A DNA stretch of 10,578 nucleotides from Actinomycetota bacterium (GCA_005888395.1 VAXF01000037.1:10866-21443); one strand, 5' to 3'; counted from the stretch's first letter, positions 1 through 8,147 are shown. Numbers and translations are program-made. Notes: generated by a model not told the origin, from the letters alone.

Positions 1-79
1 CGAACCGCTCGACCAGCGCCCGCCCGATGCCGCTGGCCGCCCCGGTGACCACGGCGACCTTGCCGTCGAGCTCCTTCAC
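1..79 (-). CDS. Short-chain dehydrogenase/reductase, N-terminal fragment
   Basis: Only the first 26 codons are inside the window; the gene runs off the left edge. The GTG start at 79-77 gives VKELDGKVAVVTGAASGIGR, the first beta strand and glycine-rich TGxxxGIG loop (residues 12-19) of a Rossmann-fold NAD(P)-dependent SDR enzyme. The catalytic Ser-Tyr-Lys lies outside, so substrate and pathway cannot be named. The start overlaps the TGA of the upstream S-adenosylhomocysteine hydrolase gene as GTGA, and a weak GGTGGGG purine run precedes it, which points to translational coupling as the last visible member of the long minus-strand operon. The family is very likely; the function is unknown. Confidence 0.8.
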   Translation of the reverse strand, partial: MKELDGKVAVVTGAASGIGRALVERF

Positions 80-1335
80 GTCCCCACCGTCCAGGACGAG
101 AGGTACTCGCGTTGCGCGGGCGTGAGCACGTCGATCTCCACCGCCATGGTCTCGAGCTTGAGCCGGGCGATCTCGCGGTCGATCTCCCTCGGCACGTCGT
201 ACACGCGAGGCTCGAGCGTGCCTCCCTGCTGGAGCACCCACTCCGCCGCGAGCGCCTGGTTGGCGAACGACATGTCCATCACCGCGGCCGGATGGCCCTC
301 GGCGGCGCTCAGGTTGACCAGCCGGCCCTCGGCCAGCACCAACAGCCGCTTGCCGTCGAGCAGGAACTCCTCGACGAACGGCCGCACCTGGCGGCGACGC
401 TCGGCGCCGGTCATCTCGCCCAGCGTCTTCAGGTCGATCTCGATGTCGAAGTGGCCGGAGTTGGCCAGGATGGCGCCGTCCTTCATCGCCGCAAAGTGCT
501 CCCTGCGCAGGACGTCGCGGTCGCCGGTGACAGTGACGAAGATGTCGCCCTCGCGGGCCGCCTCGGCCATGGGCAGCACGCGGAAGCCGTCCATCACCGC
601 CTCGAGGGCGCGCAGAGGGTCGACCTCGCAGACGATCACGTGGGCGCCCATGCCGCGCGCCCGGTTCGAGACGCCCCGCCCGCACTGGCCGTAGCCGGCG
701 ACCACGATCACCCGGCCGGCGAGCAGCACGTTGGTGGCGCGGATGATCCCGTCGAGCGTCGACTGGCCGGTGCCGTAGCGGTTGTCGAACAGGTGCTTCG
801 TGTCGGCGTCGTTGACGGCGACGATCGGGAAGCGGAGAGCGCCGGCGGCCTCCATGGCCCGCAGCCGGATCACGCCAGTGGTGGTCTCCTCGGTGCCGGC
901 GACCACCTCGCCCACCTGCTCGGGCCGGGCCGAGTGCAGCCGCGAGACGAGATCGCAGCCGTCGTCCATCGTCATCTGCGGCCGGTCGTCGAGGCACGCG
1001 TCGATGTGCCGAAAGTAGGTGTCGGTGTCCTCGCCCTTGATGGCAAACACGGAGATCGACTCGTCGCGCACGAGGGACGCAGCGACGTCGTCCTGCGTGG
1101 AGAGCGGGTTGGACGCGCACGCGACGACGGTGGCACCGCCGGCCTTCAACGCGCGGAAGAGGTTGGCCGTCTCGGTGGTGATATGGAGGCAGGCCGCCAT
1201 CGTGACGCCCTCGAGCGGGCGCTCCTTGGCGAAGCGCTCGCGGATCGTGGCCAGCACGGGCATCTGGGTGTCGGCCCACGCGATCCGCTGCCGGCCGAGG
1301 TCGGCGAGGTTCGGGTCGGCGATGTCGAAGTTCAC
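76..1335 (-). CDS. ahcY: S-adenosylhomocysteine hydrolase (adenosylhomocysteinase), short form
   Basis: A 419-residue cytosolic NAD-dependent enzyme that reversibly splits S-adenosylhomocysteine into adenosine and homocysteine, removing the product inhibitor of SAM-dependent methylation. Seen: substrate-domain HITTET (51-56), DDG (124-126), EETTTG (149-154), the catalytic TK (Lys180), FDNRYGTGQS (183-192), the NAD-binding loop GYGQCGRG (214-221) with acidic Glu237 ending the second strand, GHFD (His295) and EGHP (His348). Two traits mark the short archaeal/thermophile-like type: threonine (Thr189) replaces the cysteine of the usual DN-YGC motif, and the protein stops at YLSSWTVGT without the C-terminal Lys/Tyr extension (KPDHYRY in the human enzyme) that reaches into the partner subunit's cofactor site. 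The GTG start overlaps the isomerase stop as GTGA and has a good AGAGGGAG Shine-Dalgarno 7 bases upstream. Family certain; S-inosylhomocysteine as substrate, known for a methanogen homologue, cannot be excluded. Confidence 0.95.
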   Translation of the reverse strand: MNFDIADPNLADLGRQRIAWADTQMPVLATIRERFAKERPLEGVTMAACLHITTETANLFRALKAGGATVVACASNPLSTQDDVAASLVRDESISVFAIKGEDTDTYFRHIDACLDDRPQMTMDDGCDLVSRLHSARPEQVGEVVAGTEETTTGVIRLRAMEAAGALRFPIVAVNDADTKHLFDNRYGTGQSTLDGIIRATNVLLAGRVIVVAGYGQCGRGVSNRARGMGAHVIVCEVDPLRALEAVMDGFRVLPMAEAAREGDIFVTVTGDRDVLRREHFAAMKDGAILANSGHFDIEIDLKTLGEMTGAERRRQVRPFVEEFLLDGKRLLVLAEGRLVNLSAAEGHPAAVMDMSFANQALAAEWVLQQGGTLEPRVYDVPREIDREIARLKLETMAVEIDVLTPAQREYLSSWTVGT

Positions 1336-2384
1336 GCGGATGCTCCCTCTGCTAGGTCGGACTTGATCTGGTCGAGTGCCGGTACCGGCCCGGGGTCGAT
1401 GCCCTCACGGAGGGCGAGGTGGATCGAGAAGAAGTCGCCGAAGAGCACGAGGTCGAGCAGCTGGGCGAGCTGTCCGTCGCCGGCGGCGCGAACCTGCTCG
1501 ATGCCGGCCACGACCTCGTCGATCATGTCGAAGACGAGATCGAAGCGGCGGGCGATGTGAGGATGCTCGTCGTCGTGGCGAAGGGCGACGACCGTGAGGG
1601 CCTGCCGGGTGAGGTCGCCGTGCTGGCCCCATCCGGCGATCTCGTTGTGGCACAGCTCCGGCATCACGTTCCAGAAGGCGGGGAGCTTGGCGTTCTCGTT
1701 GATCTGGGTCTTCCAGCGCTGCGCCGCCACCGCGCCGAGGCCGCCCCCGCCGTACACGAGCGGGATCGTGCGGCCGATTCGGCGAGCCAGGGCCTCGGCC
1801 GCGTTGCCATCGCCCACCAGCTCGTCGCGGCGCATCCGGAGCTGGTCGACCGCCCGGGCGATCCACTCGCCCGCGCCCGGGAACAGCCCGATCTCCTCCA
1901 GGATCACCATCGCCGGGATGGCCATCGCACCGAGGGCGGCGCGCGGCTGCGGGATGTCGTCGGGCACGCGCACGATCGGCGCCTCCCACGCCTCGGCCAG
2001 CCGCGCCAGCTCACCGCCCGCGGTGACGGCCACGACCTTTGCGCCCTGCAGCGCCGCCGTCGTCGCCGCCTCGACCGTCTCCTCGGTGTCACCGGAGAAC
2101 GACACGGCAAAGACGAGCGAACCGTCGCCGACGAACGCCGGAAGGCCGTACTGCTTGGAGACCACGACCGGCACGGGCATGAACGGGCCAGCGGTGGCGG
2201 CGAGTATGTCGCCGGCGATCCCGCTGCCGCCCATGCCGAGCACGACGACGTTCTCGACGTCGATCTTGTCAGGCAGCCCGTCGAGCCCGCGCGCCTCACG
2301 GACCGCGGCCGTCACCTGCTCCGGCAGCCCGGCCGCGGCCTCGAGCATGCCGTCGGTGTCGAGCGGGACGATGGAGGCGGTCAT
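1332..2384 (-). CDS. Bifunctional phosphoglucose/phosphomannose isomerase (SIS domain)
   Basis: A 350-residue cytosolic enzyme of the archaeal-type PGI/PMI family (TobH-like in actinobacteria). Expected reactions are interconversion of glucose-6-P or mannose-6-P with fructose-6-P. Seen: two SIS-like halves, with GMGGSGIAGD (50-59) at the first phosphate/sugar site, SFSGDTEET (95-103) as the phosphate-binding Ser/Thr loop, PQPRAALG (135-142), YGGGGLG (211-217), and a conserved block with Glu230 (INENAK) and His246 (ELCHNEI). The 16-residue Glu-His spacing equals that of catalytic Glu203/His219 in Pyrobaculum PGI/PMI, so activity seems retained. Lys341 near the C-terminus probably matches the conserved terminal lysine. 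Length is somewhat above the roughly 300 residues of the archaeal enzymes. The ATG overlaps the Trm112-like stop as ATGA and the TGA overlaps the ahcY start. Sitting beside phosphomannomutase, its likely job is mannose-6-phosphate supply. Actinobacterial relatives are often annotated only as hypothetical or TobH, so the preferred substrate is uncertain. Confidence 0.88.
   Translation of the reverse strand: MTASIVPLDTDGMLEAAAGLPEQVTAAVREARGLDGLPDKIDVENVVVLGMGGSGIAGDILAATAGPFMPVPVVVSKQYGLPAFVGDGSLVFAVSFSGDTEETVEAATTAALQGAKVVAVTAGGELARLAEAWEAPIVRVPDDIPQPRAALGAMAIPAMVILEEIGLFPGAGEWIARAVDQLRMRRDELVGDGNAAEALARRIGRTIPLVYGGGGLGAVAAQRWKTQINENAKLPAFWNVMPELCHNEIAGWGQHGDLTRQALTVVALRHDDEHPHIARRFDLVFDMIDEVVAGIEQVRAAGDGQLAQLLDLVLFGDFFSIHLALREGIDPGPVPALDQIKSDLAEGASA
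1343..1350 (-). promoter_or_regulatory. Ribosome binding site of ahcY
   Basis: AGAGGGAG on the minus strand, 7 bases before the GTG at 1335-1333 and inside the last codons of the isomerase gene. It supports the GTG start and independent re-initiation at the GTGA overlap. Confidence 0.7.
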
Positions 2385-2617
2385 TGCTCGAACGTGGGCC
2401 GGATGCCCTCGGATTCGGCCTTCGCCATCAGCCGGGCGTGCTCCTCGTCGGCCACCGTCTCAGCCTCGTCGACGAGCATGATCGGGATGTCGTCACGGAT
2501 CGCGTAGCGGCGCTTGAGACGCGGGTTGTAGAGCGCGTCCTCGTCGGGGAAATAGAGGAGCGGGCCCTTGTCGTCGGGGCACGCCAGGATCTCGAGCAGT
2601 TGGGGATCGAGTGCCAT
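2381..2617 (-). CDS. Trm112-like (YcaR/UPF0434-type) small protein lacking zinc cysteines
   Basis: A 78-residue protein starting MALDPQLLEILACPDDKGPL, with RDDIPIMLVDEAE at 41-53. Both blocks are hallmarks of Trm112/YcaR proteins, which serve as small activating subunits of methyltransferases in several systems. Zinc-binding members have CPxCxG plus a second CxxC. Here only Cys13 remains (CPDDKG), and the second pair is replaced by YNPRLKRRY, so a structural zinc is unlikely. Start: AGAGGAGG ends three bases before the ATG, and the preceding GTG (2620-2618) would abut the Shine-Dalgarno. The ATG shares one base with the phosphomannomutase stop (TGATG) and the stop shares four bases with the isomerase start (ATGA), so it is embedded and probably co-translated. 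No partner methyltransferase is in view; the function is unknown. Confidence 0.85.
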   Translation of the reverse strand: MALDPQLLEILACPDDKGPLLYFPDEDALYNPRLKRRYAIRDDIPIMLVDEAETVADEEHARLMAKAESEGIRPTFEQ

Positions 2618-3966
2618 CACCCTCCTCTTGATGACTCGATGATCGACAGCACCTCGGCGACGTGACGCTCGCACTCCTCCGGCGTACGCGCCTCGAGGTT
2701 CAGGCGGAGCAGTGGCTCGGTGTTGGAGGGACGGACGTTGAACCACCAGTCGCCGAGGTCGACGGTGAGCCCGTCGAGGCGGTCCTGGGCGGCCTCGGGG
2801 AAGGCGGCCGCGACGCGTTCGATCACAGCAGCTTGGTCGGTGACCTCGGTGTTGATCTCGCCGGAGTCGGCGTAGCGCTCGAACGGGCGGCGCAGCTCCG
2901 ACAGCGGCAGACCCGAGGTCGAGAGCTGTTCGAGCACGACCAGAGCCGCGATCAAGCCGGAGTCGGCGCGGTAGTTGTCGCGGAAGTAGTAATGGCCAGA
3001 GTGCTCGCCGCCGAAGACGGCGCCCGTGTCGGCCATGACCTGCTTGATGAAGGAGTGGCCGACCCGTGAGCGCACCGGCTCGCCCCCCGTCTCGCGGATC
3101 ACCTCTGGGACCGCTTTCGAGCAGATCAGGTTGTAGATGACGGTCGAGCCCGGGTGCTTGTCGAGCATCGCCTTGGCGACGATGGAGGTGGTGAGCGAGC
3201 CCGACAGCGGCTGCGCATTCTCGTCGACGAGGAACACGCGATCGGCGTCGCCGTCGAATGCCAGGCCGACGTCGGCGCCCGTCTCGAGCACGCGTCCCTG
3301 AAGATCTTTGAGGTTGTCGACCTGGATGGGGTCGGGCGGATGGTGCGGGAACGAACCGTCGAGCTCGCCGTACATCACGTCGAGCGTGAACGGCAGGCCC
3401 TCGAACACCTTGGGCGCGACCAGGCCCCCCATGCCGTTGGCGGTGTCGGCGATCACGCGCAACGGCCGCAGGACCGACGCGTCGACGAACGAGCGCACAT
3501 GGGCGGCGTACTCGTCGAGCAGGTCGACGCGGGTCACCGCTCCGCGACGGTCGGCATCGCCGGTTACGCCGCTCGCGACAGCGGCCTTGATCTCGCGCAG
3601 CCCGGTGTCGACGCCAACCGGTCGTGCGCCCGAGAGGCAGAGCTTGATGCCGTTGTACGCGGCCGGGTTGTGCGAGGCAGTGAACATCGCGGCAGGGGCG
3701 TCGAGTTTGCCGGACGCGAAGTACACGAGATCGGTCGAAACGAGGCCGAGGTCGACGACGTCGACGCCGCAGCTCCCGACACCTTCGGCGAAGGCAGCGG
3801 CGAGCTCGACGCCCGATGGCCGCATGTCGCGACCCATGAGCAGCCGAGGCGCATGGGCGAACCGGGCGAAGGCGACTCCGATGGCGGCCGCGACCCCGGC
3901 GTCGAACTGGTCGGGCACGGTGCCGCGGATGTCGTATGCCTTGAAGATGGTGTCGAGCGCGGCCAT
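2617..3966 (-). CDS. manB: Phosphomannomutase/phosphoglucomutase
   Basis: A 449-residue cytosolic alpha-D-phosphohexomutase that converts mannose-6-P to mannose-1-P (or glucose-6-P to glucose-1-P), feeding GDP-mannose or nucleotide-glucose synthesis. All four family sites are present in order: N-terminal FKAYDIRG (8-15); phosphoserine loop TASHNP with Ser98; Mg-binding DGDADR (238-243); sugar-specificity loop GEHSGH (320-325), whose Glu/Ser pair is typical of PMM/PGM enzymes; and phosphate-binding RPSNTEPLLR (412-421). Length is normal. It lies 12 bp after the glycosyltransferase stop with only a weak Shine-Dalgarno, and its stop overlaps the Trm112-like start. Similarity to mycobacterial PmmA/ManB and its place beside the isomerase favour the mannose role. 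The fine specificity (mannose versus glucose) is inferred. The symbol follows actinobacterial usage (manB/pmmA). Confidence 0.93.
   Translation of the reverse strand: MAALDTIFKAYDIRGTVPDQFDAGVAAAIGVAFARFAHAPRLLMGRDMRPSGVELAAAFAEGVGSCGVDVVDLGLVSTDLVYFASGKLDAPAAMFTASHNPAAYNGIKLCLSGARPVGVDTGLREIKAAVASGVTGDADRRGAVTRVDLLDEYAAHVRSFVDASVLRPLRVIADTANGMGGLVAPKVFEGLPFTLDVMYGELDGSFPHHPPDPIQVDNLKDLQGRVLETGADVGLAFDGDADRVFLVDENAQPLSGSLTTSIVAKAMLDKHPGSTVIYNLICSKAVPEVIRETGGEPVRSRVGHSFIKQVMADTGAVFGGEHSGHYYFRDNYRADSGLIAALVVLEQLSTSGLPLSELRRPFERYADSGEINTEVTDQAAVIERVAAAFPEAAQDRLDGLTVDLGDWWFNVRPSNTEPLLRLNLEARTPEECERHVAEVLSIIESSRGG
2621..2628 (-). promoter_or_regulatory. Ribosome binding site of the Trm112-like gene
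   Basis: AGAGGAGG on the minus strand lies in the last codons of the phosphomannomutase gene, three bases before ATG 2617-2615 and directly against an in-frame GTG at 2620. This near-perfect anti-16S match confirms that the small reading frame is a gene and favours the ATG. Confidence 0.65.
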
Positions 3967-3978
3967 GCCGCACGGAGC

Positions 3979-4730
<752 letters not shown>

Positions 4731-4746
<16 letters not shown>

Positions 4747-7088
4747 GGATCGTCGTCGGCGCCGCTGTGCACGAGCTCGTCGCCGAGGATCAGGTCGAGC
4801 TGGTCGTCGGTGTCGTCGACCGGCGCCGGCGCAACCGGGTACTCGATCGCGCCGCGACGGGCGACGAGCACCACGAGTGCGATGCCGGCGATGGTCAGCG
4901 CCCACGCGATGCCGTCGACCGGCGTCCAGCCGTAGTGCAGCGACACGTGCCGCGAGGTAGGGATCACGACCATGAGGTTCGGCGTCACCCGCCACGGGCC
5001 GCGCCCGCCGCTCACCTGCCAGTTGGGGAAGTAGGACGCCTTCACGAGCACGGGCGAGCCGGGCCGGTCGACGTCGAAGGAGATGCGGTCGTCGCCCGTG
5101 CGGATGTGCGTCACGCGCGCCGGCCGCACGGGGACGCGGCGCGGGACGGCGAGGTCGACCCCCGCACCGAGCGTCTTGTCGGTGGTCGCGTTGTGGTGCA
5201 CGGCCACGCGCGGCCACGCACGGGGCCCCGACGCTGCCAGCGGCACGTCCCACGATGCCGGGTCCTGATAGAAGTGGACGGCCACGTCGAGCCACGGCCG
5301 CGCCTTCTTGGGCACGTTCTCCAACACGGCGGGCTCGTACCGGAGCGGCACCACCTCGGCGGAGTCGAGCACCTCGTAGACGTGCCACGAGCCCGATCGG
5401 GCGACGGGCACCAGCGCCGGCTGCGCGTCGGCCGCGGCCACCGCCTCCTGCGAGTACGCCATGTAATAGCGAACGCCCATGAGCTGCAGGTGCTGGACGC
5501 CGGCGGAGACGTCGAGGTCGCGGTAGGGCAGGTCGCGCTGCGCCCGGGACGGGTCCTTCGAGAGCTCGGACTGGTTGAGGAAGTGGTAGGGCGTGCTGGC
5601 GGCGGACTCGAAGAAGAGGCCTTCCATCGAGAGGATGCACTCGTGGGTCCAGTAGGGAAGCAGCATCGGCGCCATGGGCGTGCCGTAGCGGTTGAGGTCG
5701 GGGAAGTACTCCCACATGGCGCGCCCGCAGCCGCGCGTGCGCCCGACGCGCTTCATCGTGTCGACCATCGCCTTGTACTCCGGATAGGCGGCCTTCCCCT
5801 CGTAGCCGCTGTAGTTCCACCTGACCCAGTCGGGTACGACGCTGTGGTCGCTCGTGTGGAACGGCAGCCAGCCGGCTTGCAACGGCAGGGCGACGAAGAG
5901 CAACGCCGCGGCCAGGCCCACCATCGGCGTCGCCAGCTCCGGCCATCGCCATGGCTCGCGATCTCGTGAGACGACCGTGGCAAGGGCACGCGCTCCCTCG
6001 GCCACCGCAACGGCCGCCAGCAGATAGAGGCACAGGAACCAGAAGGGCAGCAACCGCGCGTTCCACAGCCTGCCCTCGGGCGCATAGCGGAAGGCGAGCG
6101 CGCTGAGCAGCGCCATGCCAGTGAGCGCCGTACCCATGCGGCGGCGGAGCACGACGCTCGCCACCGCGCCGATGAGGGCAAGCGCCAGGACGATGTCGAG
6201 GTGCCAGGTCTGGGAGAACGGGAACCGGTAGTTGTTCGGGTCGCACCCCGTGTGGCAGCGATAGAGCGACGGGAAGAGGTTGCGCCGGTAGACGGTGATC
6301 TTCCCCCACCCCATGTCGTTCGTGTACGGGATGCGCCACAGGAAGGGCACGACCCAGAACGCGGCCAGCAGCAGGGCGCCGCCCATGGCCGCGACGGCGT
6401 AGCGCACGCGGTGTCGGTCGAGGTGCATGACCACGAGCACCAGGGCGCCGCCGAGGACGAAGAACGTCGGGAGCACGTGGCAGAGCGCCGTGACCGCCAG
6501 CAGCACCGCGGCCAGCGCCCGGTGCCGGCCGGTCTCGAGACCGCGCGCCAGGACGCCGAGGAAGACCAGGCCGACGGCGAGGCCGATCGAGAAGGCGAAC
6601 TCGCCCGCCATCGTCGCGGGGATGTTGCCGCCGTAGATCGTGTGGAAGCGGTCGAACATGAACGGCAGCGTCGCGATGCCGAACAGCACGGGGCCGGGGA
6701 AGCGCATCCCCGACAGGCGGCCGAACGCCCAGGCCGCCACGGGCAGCGCCAGCAGCCCGAGGGCGGTGACGAGCTTGAAGGCGACGCCGTACGGCAGCAC
6801 GACGTCGAGCGCCACGATGAGCAGGCTCGGCAGCGGAAAGTAGAAGGTGAGGGCCGGGAAGCCGGCATACCAGTCGGGTGCCCATCCGCTGAGCCGGCCG
6901 TGCGGCAGCAGGTGGTCACGAAGGAACGCGGGCCCCCAGACGTGCGCTCCCATGTCGCCACCTGCCGGCGTGTTGTTCCTGAAGAGGAGGTGCGGCTGGA
7001 GCTGGACGAAGACGAAGACGACAGCGGCGGCGAGAACCGCGACCGTGACGAGATTCTCGGGTGACGGCCGGCGGCGCATCCCCTTCAT
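4731..7088 (-). CDS. Polytopic membrane protein, GT-C glycosyltransferase-like with large extracytoplasmic domain
   Basis: A 785-residue integral membrane protein. After a basic N-terminus and TM1 (about 13-30), the first outer loop holds GGDMGAH (43-49), resembling the acidic first-loop motif of GT-C enzymes that use polyprenyl-linked sugars, followed by WAPDWYAGFP (69-78). About ten further hydrophobic helices lie roughly at 86-123 (two), 133-145, 158-181, 190-222, 229-252, 297-315, 320-334, 345-368 and 386-408. A soluble region (about 410-730) ends in a YfhO-like block (ASYFPNW, 694-700), then a final TM (about 736-755) and an acidic cytoplasmic tail. The best family guess is the PTPS-related/YfhO-like GT-C membrane proteins. 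The ATG at 7088 has GGTGA four bases upstream; ATG 7079 is an alternative. The 3' end overlaps the GT2 gene by 16 bases, suggesting the two make and use a lipid-linked sugar. Substrate and activity are inferred. Confidence 0.75.
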
Positions 7089-7136
7089 CGTGTCACCGCC
7101 GCGCGAGAGGCGACGGTCAGCGGGTGGAGCGAGCGC

Positions 7137-7325
7137 TCAGCCCCGGCGCGCGAGCTCCGCCTGCGAGGCGATACCCGAGAGCACGACACCGATGCCGACC
7201 CGCTCGCCGTCGCGGTCCCACCAGCGCTCGCCGCACCGGGTGCAGCGCCGCATGCGCAGCGCTCGACCCTCGACGGCCAGGTTGATCTCGACGGGTCGCC
7301 CAATCCTGCACTCGGGACACGACAT
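7137..7325 (-). CDS. Small zinc-ribbon protein
   Basis: A 62-residue protein with two CxxC pairs, CPEC (Cys3/Cys6) and CTRC (Cys28/Cys31), separated by a short basic stretch, then GERWWDRDGERVGIG. This is a classic four-cysteine zinc ribbon with a short helical tail. It is supported as a real gene by an excellent Shine-Dalgarno (AAGGGGAGG, five bases before the ATG), a sigma-28-like promoter about 40 bp upstream, and position 48 bp ahead of the membrane-protein gene on the same strand. I do not recognise a named family. Such ribbons can be nucleic-acid-binding or protein-docking modules; a regulatory role for the operon is possible but not shown. Confidence 0.78.
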   Translation of the reverse strand: MSCPECRIGRPVEINLAVEGRALRMRRCTRCGERWWDRDGERVGIGVVLSGIASQAELARRG

Positions 7326-7330
7326 GGCTG

Positions 7331-7339
7331 CCTCCCCTT
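7331..7339 (-). promoter_or_regulatory. Ribosome binding site of the zinc-ribbon gene
   Basis: AAGGGGAGG on the minus strand, five bases before ATG 7325-7323. It is strong enough to establish that this short reading frame is translated. Confidence 0.75.
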
Positions 7340-7364
7340 CAGTGGCCCTCCACGGCCGCCAGGG

Positions 7365-7393
7365 TTATCGGCCGCAACCGGCGGCAACTTGAG
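7365..7393 (-). promoter_or_regulatory. Sigma-28 (FliA/WhiG/SigD)-type promoter
   Basis: On the minus strand, CTCAAGTTG (from 7393) is followed by GCCGATAA (7372-7365). The -10 element matches the sigma-28 consensus GCCGATAA at all eight bases. TCAAGTTG matches the E. coli -35 TAAAGTTT at six of eight, with 12 bases between the blocks against the usual 11. The predicted start near 7358 would give a leader of roughly 33 bases before the zinc-ribbon ATG. AT-containing elements like these stand out in this GC-rich DNA. The promoter would drive the zinc-ribbon, membrane-protein and GT2 genes, and possibly the whole downstream operon. Confidence 0.6.
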
Positions 7394-7404
7394 GCGTTGT
7401 CCTC

Positions 7405-7426
7405 GGCCCACCTCCACGGGCGGGCC
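7405..7426 (-). terminator. Hairpin after the CPBP protease gene, likely U-less terminator
   Basis: Directly after the TAG (7429-7427) the minus-strand RNA can form an 8-bp stem, GGCCCGCC/GGUGGGCC with one G-U pair, and a 6-base loop. No U tract follows, as is common for actinobacterial hairpin terminators. It sits just upstream of the sigma-28-like promoter and so would separate the DUF3499-CPBP transcript from the downstream operon. Confidence 0.5.
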
Positions 7427-8122
7427 CTAGCGTCGGGCGGCGAGGGCGAGGACGACCACCGCGTTGAAGGCGCCGTGGGCCCACATGCCCGGCCCGAGCC
7501 GTCCGTAGCGGACGGCGAGCACCCCGAAGACCACGCCGACGACGAGCAGCGCCGGGAACTGGATGCCCTCGAAATGAGCGACGGCAAAGGCGAGCGAGGA
7601 GCCGGCGACGGCCCAGCGCGTGCCGAACCTCCTCGCCAGCGCACGCAGCAACAGGCCGCGGAAGAAGAGCTCCTCGATGAAGGGCGCCGCCACCACCAGC
7701 AGCACAGCGAGGAGCACGAACGCCGGCCCGTGCGCGGCCCGGGCGATCTTCTTCGCGGGCTGCGAGAGGTCTCGTCCGTTGACGAGGCTGCGCAGCGGGA
7801 GGTAGACGAGCGGGACGACGACGAGCTGGGACGCCAGCCCGACACCGACGCCGAGGGGCGCGTCGGAGCGCCGTGCGGCCATTCCGAAATCGGCCTCGAG
7901 GCTCCCTGTCCCCTTGCGCCGGCTTGCGAGCAGCGGCGCACCCAGGAGACCGAGCCACAGGCCGAGCTGGCTCACGAGCACGAACGAGAAGCTCGGCACG
8001 CCGTCGACGATCGGCGACCGGTGCGTCGTCAATGCCCAGGCGAGGCCGGCGAGGTTGGCGGCCACGAAGCCGACGAGGAACCCACCCAAGGCGTCACCCA
8101 GTCCCCAACGGGCGCGCTCCAC
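7427..8122 (-). CDS. CPBP-family intramembrane metalloprotease (Abi/Rce1-like)
   Basis: A 231-residue polytopic membrane protein. The CPBP signature is complete: motif 1 EELFFRG (Glu150, Glu151, Arg155), motif 2 FAVAHF (His183) and motif 3 MWAHGAFN (His216, Asn220). These carry the glutamate/histidine active site of CAAX-type intramembrane proteases; bacterial members are linked to peptide or bacteriocin processing and other membrane proteolysis. Hydrophobic helices lie roughly at 11-31, 46-65, 91-110, 134-149, 170-182, 190-205 and 216-229. GTG 8122 is chosen because the conserved hydrophobic region begins just after it; no Shine-Dalgarno is seen. The frame stays open upstream to 8557, but that part is arginine-rich shadow sequence over the DUF3499 gene. 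It lies 25 bp downstream of DUF3499, so co-transcription is likely. The substrate is unknown. Confidence 0.88.
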   Translation of the reverse strand: MERARWGLGDALGGFLVGFVAANLAGLAWALTTHRSPIVDGVPSFSFVLVSQLGLWLGLLGAPLLASRRKGTGSLEADFGMAARRSDAPLGVGVGLASQLVVVPLVYLPLRSLVNGRDLSQPAKKIARAAHGPAFVLLAVLLVVAAPFIEELFFRGLLLRALARRFGTRWAVAGSSLAFAVAHFEGIQFPALLVVGVVFGVLAVRYGRLGPGMWAHGAFNAVVVLALAARR

Positions 8123-8147
8123 GCCGTCGGAGGCTAGGCGCGCTCGG

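Noticed and set aside
112..1560. 482-codon open frame on the plus strand opposite sahH and the isomerase
   Set aside because: It is a GC-rich antisense shadow: low-complexity His/Arg/Val/Leu-rich translation, no family motif, and full conflict with well-supported genes on the minus strand.
2620..3973. A 530-codon fusion frame ending in the Trm112-like protein
   Set aside because: The first 450 codons are an out-of-frame reading of the phosphomannomutase gene; only the last 78 codons from 2617 have family similarity and a Shine-Dalgarno.
4747..6885. Long in-frame upstream extension of the GT2 gene
   Set aside because: The frame is open only because of base composition. The upstream part is Arg/Ala/Pro-rich and overlaps the membrane-protein gene, and the GT2 fold begins at the GTG at 4746.
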